Assembly: GCA_910574935.1 (NCBI GenBank)
Contig: CAJTCU010000001.1
Span: forward strand, 186,001 to 250,000
Direction of reading: 5' to 3'
From: Oscillospiraceae bacterium
GTDB taxonomy: Bacteria > Bacillota > Clostridia > Oscillospirales > Acutalibacteraceae
Length of the DNA stretch: 64,000 nucleotides
Position 1 is the first letter of the stretch; every line of letters begins with the position of its first letter. The position numbers and the translations under genes are program-made. Below, piece after piece: positions 8,234-16,063 of the stretch. Under the pieces are notes generated by a model. That model saw only the letters and a list, made by a program, of their open reading frames with translations. It did not search any database and had not been told where the DNA came from.

Positions 8234-9621
8234 CCCTTTGCCTCTTCCTCCGCCAGTTCCGCCTCGGCGGCTTTCAGCATAATGGCGCACTCCATCCGCT
8301 TTTTGAACAGGTCGCAGCCATAGGAATACACCCCGCTGATGGCCCCTGTAGCGTGGTAGGCGTTGGCCGCGCAGCCCCCGGAGCAGTACAGCTTGGCCCA
8401 GCAGTCCCGGCAGTCGGGGCGGGCGTACACGTTGCAGCGGCGGAACTCCTCTTGCACGGCGGGGTTGGTGACCCCTTCGTACACGCTGCCCAGCCGAAAC
8501 TTCTCGTCCCCCACAAACTGATGGCAGGGGTACAGGTCTCCCCAGGGGGTAACGGCCATGTACTCGGTGCCGGAGCCGCAGCCAGAGATGCGCTTATACA
8601 CACAGGGCCCACCCTCCAGGTCGATCATATAGTGGTAGAAGGTAAAGGGCCTGCCCTCCTTGCGGCGGCGCAGCATCTTTTCGGCCAGCTTCTCGTACTG
8701 CTCCATCACCACGGCCTTATCCCCTTCGGTCAGGGCGGCGGGGTCGTCCGGGGCGCAGACCACGGGCTCCATGCTTAGCTGGTCAAAGCCCAGGTCCAGC
8801 ATGGCCTCAATGTCCTGGAGAAAGTCCGGGTTCCAGTGGGTAAAGGTGCCCCGCATATAGTAGCTCTTGTCCCCCCGGGCCGCCACCAAGCGCTGGAACT
8901 TGGGCACAATCTGGTCATAGCTGCCCCGGCCCGCGTAGTCCACCCGAAAGCGGTCGTGGACCTCTTTGCGGCCGTCCAGGCTAAGCACCACGTTGGACAT
9001 CTCCCGGTTGGCAAAGTCAATGACCTCGTCGTCCACGAGCATCCCGTTGGTGGTCAGGGTAAAGCGGAAGTTCTTGCCCGCGTCCTTCTCCACCCTCCGG
9101 GCATACCGCACCAGGTCCTTTACCACATCCCAGTTCATCAGGGGTTCGCCGCCGAAGAAATCCACCTCCAGGTTCCGGCGGGACCCGGAGTTCTCAATGA
9201 GGAAGTCCAGGGCCCGGCGGCCCACCTCAAAGGACATCAGGGCCCGCTCCCCGTGGAACTTGCCCTGAGAGGCGAAGCAATAGGCGCAGTTTAGGTTGCA
9301 GGTGTGGGCCACATGCAGGCACAGGGCCTTCACCACGCTGCCGCTGTGGGCCTTAAAGTCCCCGGCCATGGGCTCGAAGGTATCCGGGGTAAAGAGCTGG
9401 CCGTTCCGCTCCAGCTGGGCCACGGCGTCCAGGCAGGCCTCCGCCTGGTCGCGGGTAATACGGTCCCGGTGCTTTTCCAGAACCAGGGGGATCAGCTCCT
9501 CCCGGGGTTTTTCCTTATAGAACGCGATGATGTCATAGGCGGCGGGGTCCACCACATGGATGGCGCCGGAGCAGGTATCCAGGACAATGTTGTAGCCGCC
9601 CAGTTTGTATTGATGTACCAT
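8230..9621 (-). CDS. scfB: Radical SAM SCIFF peptide maturase (thioether-forming)
   Basis: 463 aa radical SAM/SPASM enzyme. Family members use a 4Fe-4S cluster and S-adenosylmethionine to link Cys sulfurs of the SCIFF precursor to carbon atoms of other residues, giving a ranthipeptide. The cluster motif is CNLNCAYC (C108, C112, C115). A precursor-binding N-terminal domain (about 1-95, beginning VHQYKLGGYNIVLD) and a Cys-rich SPASM tail with CRDCWAKLYCSGGC follow the known order. The start at 9621 has GGAAAGGA 9-10 bases upstream; the longer frame would overlap the attenuator hairpin. The precursor gene lies 117 bases upstream on the same strand. Confidence 0.96.
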   Translation of the reverse strand: MVHQYKLGGYNIVLDTCSGAIHVVDPAAYDIIAFYKEKPREELIPLVLEKHRDRITRDQAEACLDAVAQLERNGQLFTPDTFEPMAGDFKAHSGSVVKALCLHVAHTCNLNCAYCFASQGKFHGERALMSFEVGRRALDFLIENSGSRRNLEVDFFGGEPLMNWDVVKDLVRYARRVEKDAGKNFRFTLTTNGMLVDDEVIDFANREMSNVVLSLDGRKEVHDRFRVDYAGRGSYDQIVPKFQRLVAARGDKSYYMRGTFTHWNPDFLQDIEAMLDLGFDQLSMEPVVCAPDDPAALTEGDKAVVMEQYEKLAEKMLRRRKEGRPFTFYHYMIDLEGGPCVYKRISGCGSGTEYMAVTPWGDLYPCHQFVGDEKFRLGSVYEGVTNPAVQEEFRRCNVYARPDCRDCWAKLYCSGGCAANAYHATGAISGVYSYGCDLFKKRMECAIMLKAAEAELAEEEAKG

Positions 9622-9695
9622 AGGAGAGAGTCCTTTCCAAGAGTAATGTGGGTGCGGGAAAAAAAGGAAAACCCCCTTTTCCTCGGCCGGTAACG

Positions 9696-9722
9696 AAAAA
9701 GTGCCGCCCATCCCGGCGGCAC
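9696..9722 (-). terminator. Attenuator-like terminator between SCIFF precursor and maturase
   Basis: GTGCCGCC (9701-9708) and GGCGGCAC (9715-9722) form a perfect 8-bp stem. On the minus strand it is followed by TTTTTC. It lies 17 bases after the precursor stop and would leave partial read-through to the maturase, giving more peptide than enzyme. Confidence 0.7.
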
Positions 9723-9738
9723 CCAGACAAACGGCCTT

Positions 9739-9888
9739 TTATTTGCGCTCTTTGTTTTCACACTGCTGGTTAGCAATGCCGCAACTGGTCTTGCAGGCGG
9801 ACTGGCAAGAGGTCTGGCATTCGCCGCAGCCACCGTTTTTGGCGCTCTCGCACAGGTTGCGGGTCTTTAGGGTCTTGATCATTTCCAT
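9739..9888 (-). CDS. scfA: SCIFF ranthipeptide precursor
   Basis: A 49-aa small gene read from the minus strand. It begins MEMIKTLKTRNL and carries the six-Cys block CGECQTSCQSACKTSC plus a final QQCEN, matching the SCIFF (six Cys in forty-five residues) family with spacing C-2-C-3-C-3-C-3-C-6-C (C21, C24, C28, C32, C36, C43). There is an additional Cys at position 13, outside the usual six. GGGAGG lies 8 bases before the ATG; a second in-frame Met is at codon 3. A consensus promoter lies upstream and a terminator-like hairpin downstream. The product is post-translationally modified and probably exported or signalling; its role is still unclear in the family. Confidence 0.96.
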   Translation of the reverse strand: MEMIKTLKTRNLCESAKNGGCGECQTSCQSACKTSCGIANQQCENKERK

Positions 9889-9939
9889 GGGTATATCCCT
9901 CCCGTTTCAGACGCCCGGGCGGGCGCTGGTTTTTTCTTT

Positions 9940-9968
9940 ATTGTAGCATAAGCCGCCCGCCTTGTCAA
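9940..9968 (-). promoter_or_regulatory. Consensus promoter of the SCIFF operon
   Basis: On the minus strand: -35 TTGACA (9968-9963), 17 bases, -10 TACAAT (9945-9940). It lies about 50 bases upstream of scfA, giving a short leader. Confidence 0.85.
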
Positions 9969-10055
9969 GCAAAAGGCCCCGCTGGGGCTTGTCCCTATTC
10001 ACCAAATCTTGTCCTTATGAGTACAATAGTTAACAAGCGGCAGTGCCGCCCGGCT

Positions 10056-10201
10056 TTAAGGCAGCGCCGCAAAATTCCCGGCTAAGTCCTTAAGGAACGT
10101 CTTTTTCGGCAGATAGCGCGGCTTTCGCTGGTCAATCCCCGCTCAACCGGCGCCATCTGCCGAACCCCCTGGCCGCGCGGCATTGCCCCGTATTTCCTTA
10201 A
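10056..10201. mobile_element. Family B MITE-like element (about 146 bp)
   Basis: Ends are related to TTAAGGCAGCGCCGC on the left and its inverse (GCGGCATTGCC...CCTTAA) on the right. Inside, an 8-bp inverted pair CGGCAGAT/ATCTGCCG encloses TTCGCTGGTCAAT, a string also found in the copy at 58.7 kb. It fills most of the gap between the SCIFF promoter and mazF. No open frame is supported. Confidence 0.6.
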
Positions 10202-10310
10202 CTCAGTGATTTCTCTGTGGAAGTTTTTCCTTTGGGATGATTAAACTTCCAGTTTGCGGACAAAATAAAGGTATCACAAAAACCAGTGGCATAGGGAGGA
10301 AGGATTTTCC

Positions 10311-10664
10311 ATGAACGTGCGCAGAGGAGATATTTATTATGCTGATCTTAGCCCCGTGGTGGGGTCCGAGCAGGGCGGGGTGCGGCCCGTGCTGATTATA
10401 CAAAATGACGTGGGCAACAAGTTCAGCCCCACGGTAATCGCCGCAGCCATTACCAGCCAGCACGACAAGGCAAACCTGCCCACCCACATTGAGGTGGACG
10501 CCCAGGGCAGCGGGCTGATCAAAGACTCGGTGGTGCTTTTAGAGCAGGTGCGGACCTTGGATAAGCACCGGCTGCGGGAAAAAATGGGCAAGCTGGACCC
10601 GGATTCTATGGACCGGGTAAATCAGGCGCTTTCTATCAGCTTTGGGCTGGGGCCTACATACTAG
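10311..10664 (+). CDS. mazF: MazF/PemK (EndoA-type) endoribonuclease toxin, no antitoxin beside it
   Basis: 117 aa, full length for the EndoA/YdcE group, which cleaves mRNA at short sequences such as UACAU. It has [20 protein letters not shown] (N-terminal active-site loop), RPVLIIQND, the conserved Thr-Ser of AITSQ, and [25 protein letters not shown] precedes the ATG. No MazE/EndoAI-like antitoxin frame is found in the 422 bases upstream (a family B element and the divergent SCIFF promoter lie there) nor downstream. In Bacillus the pair follows alr; here the toxin is alone, so the antitoxin is elsewhere or absent. Confidence 0.93.
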   Translation: MNVRRGDIYYADLSPVVGSEQGGVRPVLIIQNDVGNKFSPTVIAAAITSQHDKANLPTHIEVDAQGSGLIKDSVVLLEQVRTLDKHRLREKMGKLDPDSMDRVNQALSISFGLGPTY

Positions 10665-10678
10665 GCCCCGGTCCACCT

Positions 10679-10810
10679 TAAAGCCTGTTTGAAACCTGGA
10701 GAAACCCCTGGACCTTTGGCCAGAAACCAGGGGTTTAGAGAAACGAGCGCAAGAAGGAATCCGTTTCTGGTAAAGACAGACCGTTTTTCAGAGTGTCCAA
10801 ACAGGCTCCA
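10679..10810. mobile_element. Family A MITE-like element (about 132 bp)
   Basis: Left end TAAAGCCTGTTTGAAACC, right end TCCAAACAGGCTCCA. An internal hairpin ACCCCTGG/CCAGGGGT lies near 10704-10737. It directly follows the mazF stop. Confidence 0.6.
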
Positions 10811-10816
10811 GCACAG

Positions 10817-10855
10817 AGGGGGCGCTTTCTAGCTTAGAGAGCGCCCCCTCCCCTT
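10817..10855 (+). terminator. Intrinsic terminator downstream of mazF
   Basis: GGGGGCGCT and AGCGCCCCC arms flank a short loop, followed by CCCCTTTT. It stands between the family A element and the next promoter. Confidence 0.6.
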
Positions 10856-10926
10856 TTAACCAGCCCGCTGTGGTTTCCCCCACTGGGCGCTCAGGTTTTG
10901 GCCGCTCCATACCAGGTGTCTGGGCC

Positions 10927-10955
10927 TTGCGCTCCTTTACTCGATATGCTATAAT
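10927..10955 (+). promoter_or_regulatory. Promoter of the SLH/transglutaminase gene
   Basis: -35 TTGCGC (10927-10932), 17-base spacer, -10 TATAAT (10950-10955), 48 bases before the TTG start. Confidence 0.75.
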
Positions 10956-11002
10956 GTTTGATTGATAAGGACTTAATTTTTCCTTGAGGAGGCGCAATAA
11001 AA

Positions 11003-12496
11003 TTGAAAAAAACCATCTTATCCGCCGTGGTCCTGCTGGCTTTTTCCCTGCTGCCGGCCACAGCCCTGGCCGCGCCAGAGCCAGACGCTCCTGTAGAGGC
11101 CTGGGAGGCGGAGCCCACCGCCGGGCCGGAAGAAGCGGACGCCGGACTGGATATGGACGCCATGGCGGATGCTGACGTGGACCCGGTCTTTGACCTGCCC
11201 GCCGACCCTGAGCCCAGCCCCACCCCCGCCCCAGAGCAAGAGCCCCTTTCCCCCGGCCTAGAGACAACCGCGCACCCGGCCTATATCCGGGGCAGCAATG
11301 ACATGTTCCGTCCCGGCGGAACCTTAACCCGGGCGGAAATTTGCAGCCTGGTGTACTCTCTTTTAGAGGCCCCGCCTCCAGAGGACGGTACGGACCTGTC
11401 CTTTACGGATGTGTCCCCCAAGGCCTGGTACTATAAATACGTCATGCCCCTGGCTAAGATGGGCGCGGTGGAGGGCTTTGCGGACGGCTCCTTTAAACCC
11501 GCCAAACATGTCACCCGGGGCGAGCTGGTGCAGGTGCTGTGCCGCTTTTTTGAAAAGCCCGAGGGCCCAGGCCTCACCTTTACCGACGTACCCCAGGACC
11601 ACCCCGCCTATGAGGCCATTACAAAGGCCTCTGCCATGGGCTGGCTGACCGGTTACGCAGACGGCAGCTTCCGGCCGGACAACACCATTAGCCGGGCCGA
11701 AGCCGTGGCCCTGGTGAACCGCGCCCTGGGCCGCCGGGCAGACCAGGACCTGCTGGACTATGACGGAAAGGTCTTTCTTTACCTGGACCTGCCCTTTAAC
11801 CACTGGGCCTACTACGACGTAATGGAGGCCTCGCTGCCCCACACGCCGGACGTGTTTACCCAAGAGACTGCGGAAGGCCCCCGGCTGCTGGAAAACTGGG
11901 ACTACTACACCGTGCCGGAGGCCGCCCACAAGCCCGGGTACCATTTGATAGACGGCGAGCTGTACTGCATGGGAGAGGACGGCCAGTGGGCCCGGAACCA
12001 GACCATTGGCGTACTCCGCTTTAACGAAAAAGGCATGTACACCACCGGCAACGCGGAACTGGACCAGCGGCTGACCCAGCTGGTAAAGGAAAAAACCGTG
12101 GCAGGCGACAGCAACCTGGCCAACTTTAAGCGCCTGCACCTAAACCTGTGCAATAACTATACCTACCGGGCCGGCAGCTACCTGAAGGACGGCCAAACCG
12201 GCTGGGAACCCCAGATGGCCCTGGAAATGCTGAAAAACGGCAAGGGCAACTGCTACCGCTTCGCGGGCCTGGAGACCATGATGGCCCGGAAGATGGGCTT
12301 TCAGGCCAAGGGCATGTCCGGAGACGTTAATACGGGCAATGGATACGTTCCCCACGGATGGTGCCAGGTGGAACAGGACGGAAAAACGCTGATGTGCGAC
12401 CCAGAGCTGCAATACGTGCGCGGTGATTGGGACTTGTTCCTGAAAGACTACCGTTTGGTTTACCCCCGGTACATGATACAAGGAAAGCGCCTGTAA
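11003..12496 (+). CDS. Secreted S-layer homology protein with transglutaminase-like domain
   Basis: 497 aa, TTG start 10 bases after GGAGG. Residues 1-24 are a signal peptide (KKTILSAVVLLAFSLL...ALAA). An acidic, Pro-rich linker (about 25-85) precedes three SLH-type repeats (about 90-260; FTDV...AWYY, GFADGSFKPAKHVTRGE, GYADGSFRPDNTISRAE) that usually bind cell wall polymers. The C-terminal part (about 340-497) has a transglutaminase/protease-like triad: Cys in GNCYRF (C417), His in HGWCQ (H451), Asp in MCDPE (D466). A wall-anchored peptidase or cross-linking enzyme is likely; the target is unknown. It has its own promoter and terminator. Confidence 0.9.
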   Translation: MKKTILSAVVLLAFSLLPATALAAPEPDAPVEAWEAEPTAGPEEADAGLDMDAMADADVDPVFDLPADPEPSPTPAPEQEPLSPGLETTAHPAYIRGSNDMFRPGGTLTRAEICSLVYSLLEAPPPEDGTDLSFTDVSPKAWYYKYVMPLAKMGAVEGFADGSFKPAKHVTRGELVQVLCRFFEKPEGPGLTFTDVPQDHPAYEAITKASAMGWLTGYADGSFRPDNTISRAEAVALVNRALGRRADQDLLDYDGKVFLYLDLPFNHWAYYDVMEASLPHTPDVFTQETAEGPRLLENWDYYTVPEAAHKPGYHLIDGELYCMGEDGQWARNQTIGVLRFNEKGMYTTGNAELDQRLTQLVKEKTVAGDSNLANFKRLHLNLCNNYTYRAGSYLKDGQTGWEPQMALEMLKNGKGNCYRFAGLETMMARKMGFQAKGMSGDVNTGNGYVPHGWCQVEQDGKTLMCDPELQYVRGDWDLFLKDYRLVYPRYMIQGKRL

Positions 12497-12526
12497 AAAG
12501 AAGCGCGCCTCTTTGATGGATATACA

Positions 12527-12563
12527 AGCGCCAGCGGCCCCAGGCTGCCGGCGCTGTTTTTTT
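12527..12563 (+). terminator. Intrinsic terminator
   Basis: AGCGCC and GGCGCT arms with a GC-rich interior are followed by seven T residues. The family A element begins in the T run. Confidence 0.8.
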
Positions 12564-12738
12564 AGAGCCTGTTTCGGGCGTACATCGTCTGCCACGTCAG
12601 ATTTTTCACCAGAGCGCCCAAATGGAGCGCCGCCAATCAGACCATAAATGGTCTTGGGATTCGGCAGGGGAAAGCTGGGCGCTATGGCGGAAAACACGCT
12701 GGCTGGCCATGCGCGGACAGATGCAAAACAGGCTCTTA
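12563..12738. mobile_element. Family A MITE-like element (176 bp, TA-flanked)
   Basis: Terminal inverted repeats TAGAGCCTGTTT and AAACAGGCTCTTA. The interior is clearly homologous to the copy at 25296-25473 (shared CCAAATGGAGCGCCGCC, CATAAATG, TTCGGC and GGGCGCTATGGCG strings). No transposase is encoded; the size and TA borders fit a non-autonomous mariner/IS630-type element. Confidence 0.8.
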
Positions 12739-12809
12739 AAGCCAGGGAAGCGCCCCATGCACTTCGACAATAAATACACGGTATGGGCTTTCTTGCGACG
12801 AGTTTCGGG

Positions 12810-12838
12810 TTTACATTCCAGGAAACATATGGTATAAT
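12810..12838 (+). promoter_or_regulatory. Promoter of the 32-aa membrane peptide gene
   Basis: -35 TTTACA (12810-12815), 17 bases, -10 TATAAT (12833-12838). The peptide start is 33 bases downstream. Confidence 0.75.
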
Positions 12839-12871
12839 ATCTAAGATTATATATGGGGGAGGCTGGCTTTG

Positions 12872-12970
12872 ATGAATGAACGCCGCAGAAAGCTATTCAT
12901 TCGGGTGGTGGCGGGGCTTTTGGCTCTTTTGATGCTGGCCACTGTTTTTTCCGTGCTGCTGTTTCGGTAG
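12872..12970 (+). CDS. 32-aa single-span membrane peptide
   Basis: A tiny gene: MNERRRKLFIR, then a hydrophobic run VVAGLLALLMLATVFSVLLF and a terminal Arg. The basic N-terminus followed by one membrane helix predicts an N-in miniprotein. GGGGGAGG lies 9 bases before the ATG and a consensus promoter lies upstream, so expression is credible. In length and layout it recalls membrane miniproteins of Firmicutes such as Prli42, but I see no sequence proof of that family. It may share a transcript with metG, 183 bases on, although a second TATAAT (13045-13050) lies between them. Confidence 0.7.
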   Translation: MNERRRKLFIRVVAGLLALLMLATVFSVLLFR

Positions 12971-13044
12971 CGTTTACAGATTTCCCGGCGGTAGGCCGGG
13001 ACAGAATGGGGGAGGTCGGTTTATTTGTTCACCTTTTGGGCCAT

Positions 13045-13050
13045 TATAAT
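13045..13050 (+). promoter_or_regulatory. Possible -10 element before metG
   Basis: TATAAT at 13045-13050 with no convincing -35 at the right distance. No T-box specifier or anti-terminator is seen in the about 100-base leader. Confidence 0.4.
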
Positions 13051-13153
13051 GAGAAACGCGTTTTCCCAGCGAATGCGGCGGGCTTTGGGCTCGTTTGAAA
13101 CCAGATTCTAAACCAGGCCCCTGGATAGAGAAAATATTGTTTTGGAGGACATT

Positions 13154-15130
13154 ATGGAAAATAAAGGAAAATTTTATATTACCACGGCCATTGCCTATAC
13201 CTCCGGTAAGCCCCATATTGGCAATGTGTCCGACCCGGTGCTGGCAGACTGCATTGCCCGCTTTAAGCGGATGCAGGGCTATGACGTGTACTTTCAGACC
13301 GGCACCGACGAGCACGGCAAAAAGAACGAGCAGAAAGCCCGGGCCGCGGGCATTAGCCCAAAGGAGTTTGTAGACAAAACCGCCGCCCAGGTAAAGGAGC
13401 AGTTTGACCTGATGAACCTCTCCTATGACCACTTTATCCGCACCACGGACGACTACCACGAAAAAGAGGTCCAGCGCATTTTTAAAAAGCTGTACGACCA
13501 GGGAGATATTTATAAAGGTGCTTACGAAGGCCTATACTGCGACGAATGCGAGTCCTTCCTTACCGAAAGCCAGCTGAAAGACGGAAAATGCCCGGACTGC
13601 GGCCGGGAAGTGCGACCGGAAAAGGAAGAGGCGTACTTCTTTAAGATGAGCAAATACGCCCAGCGGCTGATTGACCATATCAACAGCCACCCAGAGTTTA
13701 TTCAGCCGGTCTCCCGCCGCAACGAGATGATGAACAATTTCCTGCTGCCCGGCCTGCAGGACCTGTGCGTATCCAGAACCTCTATCAAATGGGGGGTGCG
13801 GGTGGACTTTGACCCCCAGCATGTGGTCTATGTGTGGCTGGACGCCCTGACCAACTACATCACTGGCATTGGCTACCACTGCGGGGAAGAGAGCGGCCCC
13901 TTATTTAAAGAGTACTGGCCCGCCGCCCTGCACGTGATTGGCAAGGACATCACCCGCTTCCACACCATCTACTGGCCTATCTTCCTCATGGCCCTAGGCC
14001 TGCCCCTGCCAAAGCAGGTGTTTGGCCACCCCTGGCTGATGATGGACGGCGGCAAAATGAGCAAGTCCGCGGGCAACGTGATGTATGCCGACGACCTGGT
14101 GGACGTGTTTGACGTGGACGCGGTGCGGTACTTTATCCTGCGGGAGCTGCCCTTTGAAAACGACGGAAACATTACCTGGGAGCTGATCAACGAGCGCACC
14201 AACGGCGACCTGGCCAACGTGCTGGGCAACCTGGTGAACCGGACCATCTCCATGGTAAACCGCTACTTTGACGGCAAGGTGGAAAACTTCGGCATCACCG
14301 CCCCAGAGGACCAGGCCCTACAGGACTTTACCGCCGCCTGCCGGGACAAGGTGGCCGCCAAAATGGACCAGCTGCACATAGCGGACGCCCTGGCCGAGGT
14401 GATGAACCTCTTTAAGCGCTGCAATAAATATATTGACGAAACCGCCCCCTGGGTGCTGGGCAAAGACCCCTTTAAGAAAGGCCGTCTAAGCACCGTGCTG
14501 TACCGCCTGGTGGATTCTATTGCCACTGGGGCCTCCTTGCTGTTCCCCTTCCTGCCAGAGACCAGCGCCTCCATTCTCTTGCAGCTGGGCACTGTGCCCC
14601 TGCCCTGGAACCGGCTGGACAAAACCGGCAATTTCCCGGAAAGCGGCGGACAGGTCACCGGGTCGCCCCACATCCTGTTCGAGCGCCTTGACTTAAAAGA
14701 CATCCAGGAATTTTTAGAAAAAAAGCACGCCCAGGAAAAAACGGCCCCTGAAAAGGCCCCCATGGAGGACCGGGCCGCCCTAAACCGGCAGATGCAGGGC
14801 ATTGCCAAAATTGGCATAGAAGATTTTGCCGCCGTGGACCTGCGCGCCGCGAAAATTCTGGAGTGCGAGCCCGTAAAGCGGGCCAAAAAGCTTTTGAAGC
14901 TGACCCTGGACGACGGCACCGGCGTGGTGCGCACCGTGGCCTCTGGCATTGCCCCCTGGTACAAGCCGGAAGAGCTGACCGGGCGCCATGTGATCCTTGT
15001 TTCCAACTTAAAGCCCGCCATCCTGTGCGGCGTCGAGAGCCAGGGAATGATTTTGGCTGCGGACGTTGGAGAAAAGGATGTAAGGGTTATCTTTGTGGAC
15101 GATATTCCGGCGGGCTCTAAGGTGCGATAA
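13154..15130 (+). CDS. metG: Methionine--tRNA ligase
   Basis: 658 aa. Class I synthetase charging tRNA-Met. HIGH-type motif PHIGN (20-24), zinc knuckle with CDECES and CPDCGR, KMSKS at 301-305, anticodon-binding helical domain, and a C-terminal EMAP/Arc1p-like tRNA-binding domain (about 550-658, DLRAAKILECEPV) that makes the homodimer form. The ATG at 13154 is preferred over the upstream TTG at 13142 because the TTTTGGAGG site would otherwise be inside the gene. It heads metG-tatD-radical SAM, with 30-base and 72-base gaps, a common Firmicutes arrangement for the first two. Confidence 0.97.
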   Translation: MENKGKFYITTAIAYTSGKPHIGNVSDPVLADCIARFKRMQGYDVYFQTGTDEHGKKNEQKARAAGISPKEFVDKTAAQVKEQFDLMNLSYDHFIRTTDDYHEKEVQRIFKKLYDQGDIYKGAYEGLYCDECESFLTESQLKDGKCPDCGREVRPEKEEAYFFKMSKYAQRLIDHINSHPEFIQPVSRRNEMMNNFLLPGLQDLCVSRTSIKWGVRVDFDPQHVVYVWLDALTNYITGIGYHCGEESGPLFKEYWPAALHVIGKDITRFHTIYWPIFLMALGLPLPKQVFGHPWLMMDGGKMSKSAGNVMYADDLVDVFDVDAVRYFILRELPFENDGNITWELINERTNGDLANVLGNLVNRTISMVNRYFDGKVENFGITAPEDQALQDFTAACRDKVAAKMDQLHIADALAEVMNLFKRCNKYIDETAPWVLGKDPFKKGRLSTVLYRLVDSIATGASLLFPFLPETSASILLQLGTVPLPWNRLDKTGNFPESGGQVTGSPHILFERLDLKDIQEFLEKKHAQEKTAPEKAPMEDRAALNRQMQGIAKIGIEDFAAVDLRAAKILECEPVKRAKKLLKLTLDDGTGVVRTVASGIAPWYKPEELTGRHVILVSNLKPAILCGVESQGMILAADVGEKDVRVIFVDDIPAGSKVR

Positions 15131-15160
15131 AGCCCCAGGGCTGAATAAGGAGGCGTTTCT

Positions 15161-15991
15161 TTGCCTGTTACACAGTATTACGAAATTTACGACTCTCATG
15201 CTCACTACGATGACTCCGCCTTTGACCAAGACCGGGCCTGGATGCTGGAGAAAGATCTGCCCCTAAGCGGCGTACGCTGCGTCATCAACATGGGCACGCG
15301 CTTTCGCACCTGCGCCTCTACCCTGGGGCTGGCCTGGTGCAACCCCTATATTTATGGGGCGGTGGGCATTCACCCCACAGAGATTGACGGCACCCTGCCG
15401 GAAAATTGGCTGGACTGCCTAAAAACCTGGCTTTTGGACCCAAAGGTTGTGGCCGTGGGGGAGATTGGCCTGGACTACCACTGGGAGGACAGCGCCCCCC
15501 GAGAGCGCCAGCGGCAGGTATTCGCCGCCCAGCTGGCCCTGGCCAATGAACTGAACCTGCCGGTATGCGTCCACGACCGGGACGCCCATGCCGACGTGCT
15601 GGAACTGCTAAAGCAATACCGGCCCCAGGGGGTGGTGCACTGCTTTTCCGGCAGCGTGGAAATGGCCCGGGAGGTGCTGGACCTGGGGCTGCACATTGGC
15701 ATTGGCGGGGCGGTGACCTTTAAAAACGCCCGCCGGGTGCTGGATGTAGCCCGGGAGGTCCCCCTGGACCGGCTGCTGCTGGAGACCGACGCCCCCTACA
15801 TGTCTCCCGAGCCCCGCAGGGGAACCCGCAACAACTCTGGCAATATTCCCTTTATCGCGGAAAAAATTGCCCAGCTCCGGGGCCTTACCACCCGCCAGGT
15901 CATCGAGGCCTCCAACGCCAATATCCGGCGGCTGTTTCGCATCATTCCTCCGGGCCCCCAGCCCCCGCCCCTTGTGCCGCCCATTTATTAA
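15161..15991 (+). CDS. TatD family metal-dependent hydrolase/DNase
   Basis: 276 aa TIM-barrel amidohydrolase-fold protein. Metal ligands are visible in DSHAHYD, VGEIGLDYHW, CVHDRDAH, HCFSGS and LLLETDAPYM. Family members act as 3'-5' exonucleases or other phosphodiesterases. TTG start, seven bases after AAGGAGG. Placed between metG and its partner radical SAM gene. The C-terminus has a Pro-rich tail (PPGPQPPPLVPP), unusual for the family and probably disordered. Confidence 0.93.
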   Translation: MPVTQYYEIYDSHAHYDDSAFDQDRAWMLEKDLPLSGVRCVINMGTRFRTCASTLGLAWCNPYIYGAVGIHPTEIDGTLPENWLDCLKTWLLDPKVVAVGEIGLDYHWEDSAPRERQRQVFAAQLALANELNLPVCVHDRDAHADVLELLKQYRPQGVVHCFSGSVEMAREVLDLGLHIGIGGAVTFKNARRVLDVAREVPLDRLLLETDAPYMSPEPRRGTRNNSGNIPFIAEKIAQLRGLTTRQVIEASNANIRRLFRIIPPGPQPPPLVPPIY

Positions 15992-16063
15992 AGCCCGCGG
16001 CGGGCATAAAGCGGCGCCGCACCAACAGCCCTTTGCTGAAAATTTACAGGAGTTAATTTTGTT

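Noticed and set aside
13045-13153. T-box riboswitch before metG
   Set aside because: No specifier loop, no antiterminator consensus and the leader is too short.
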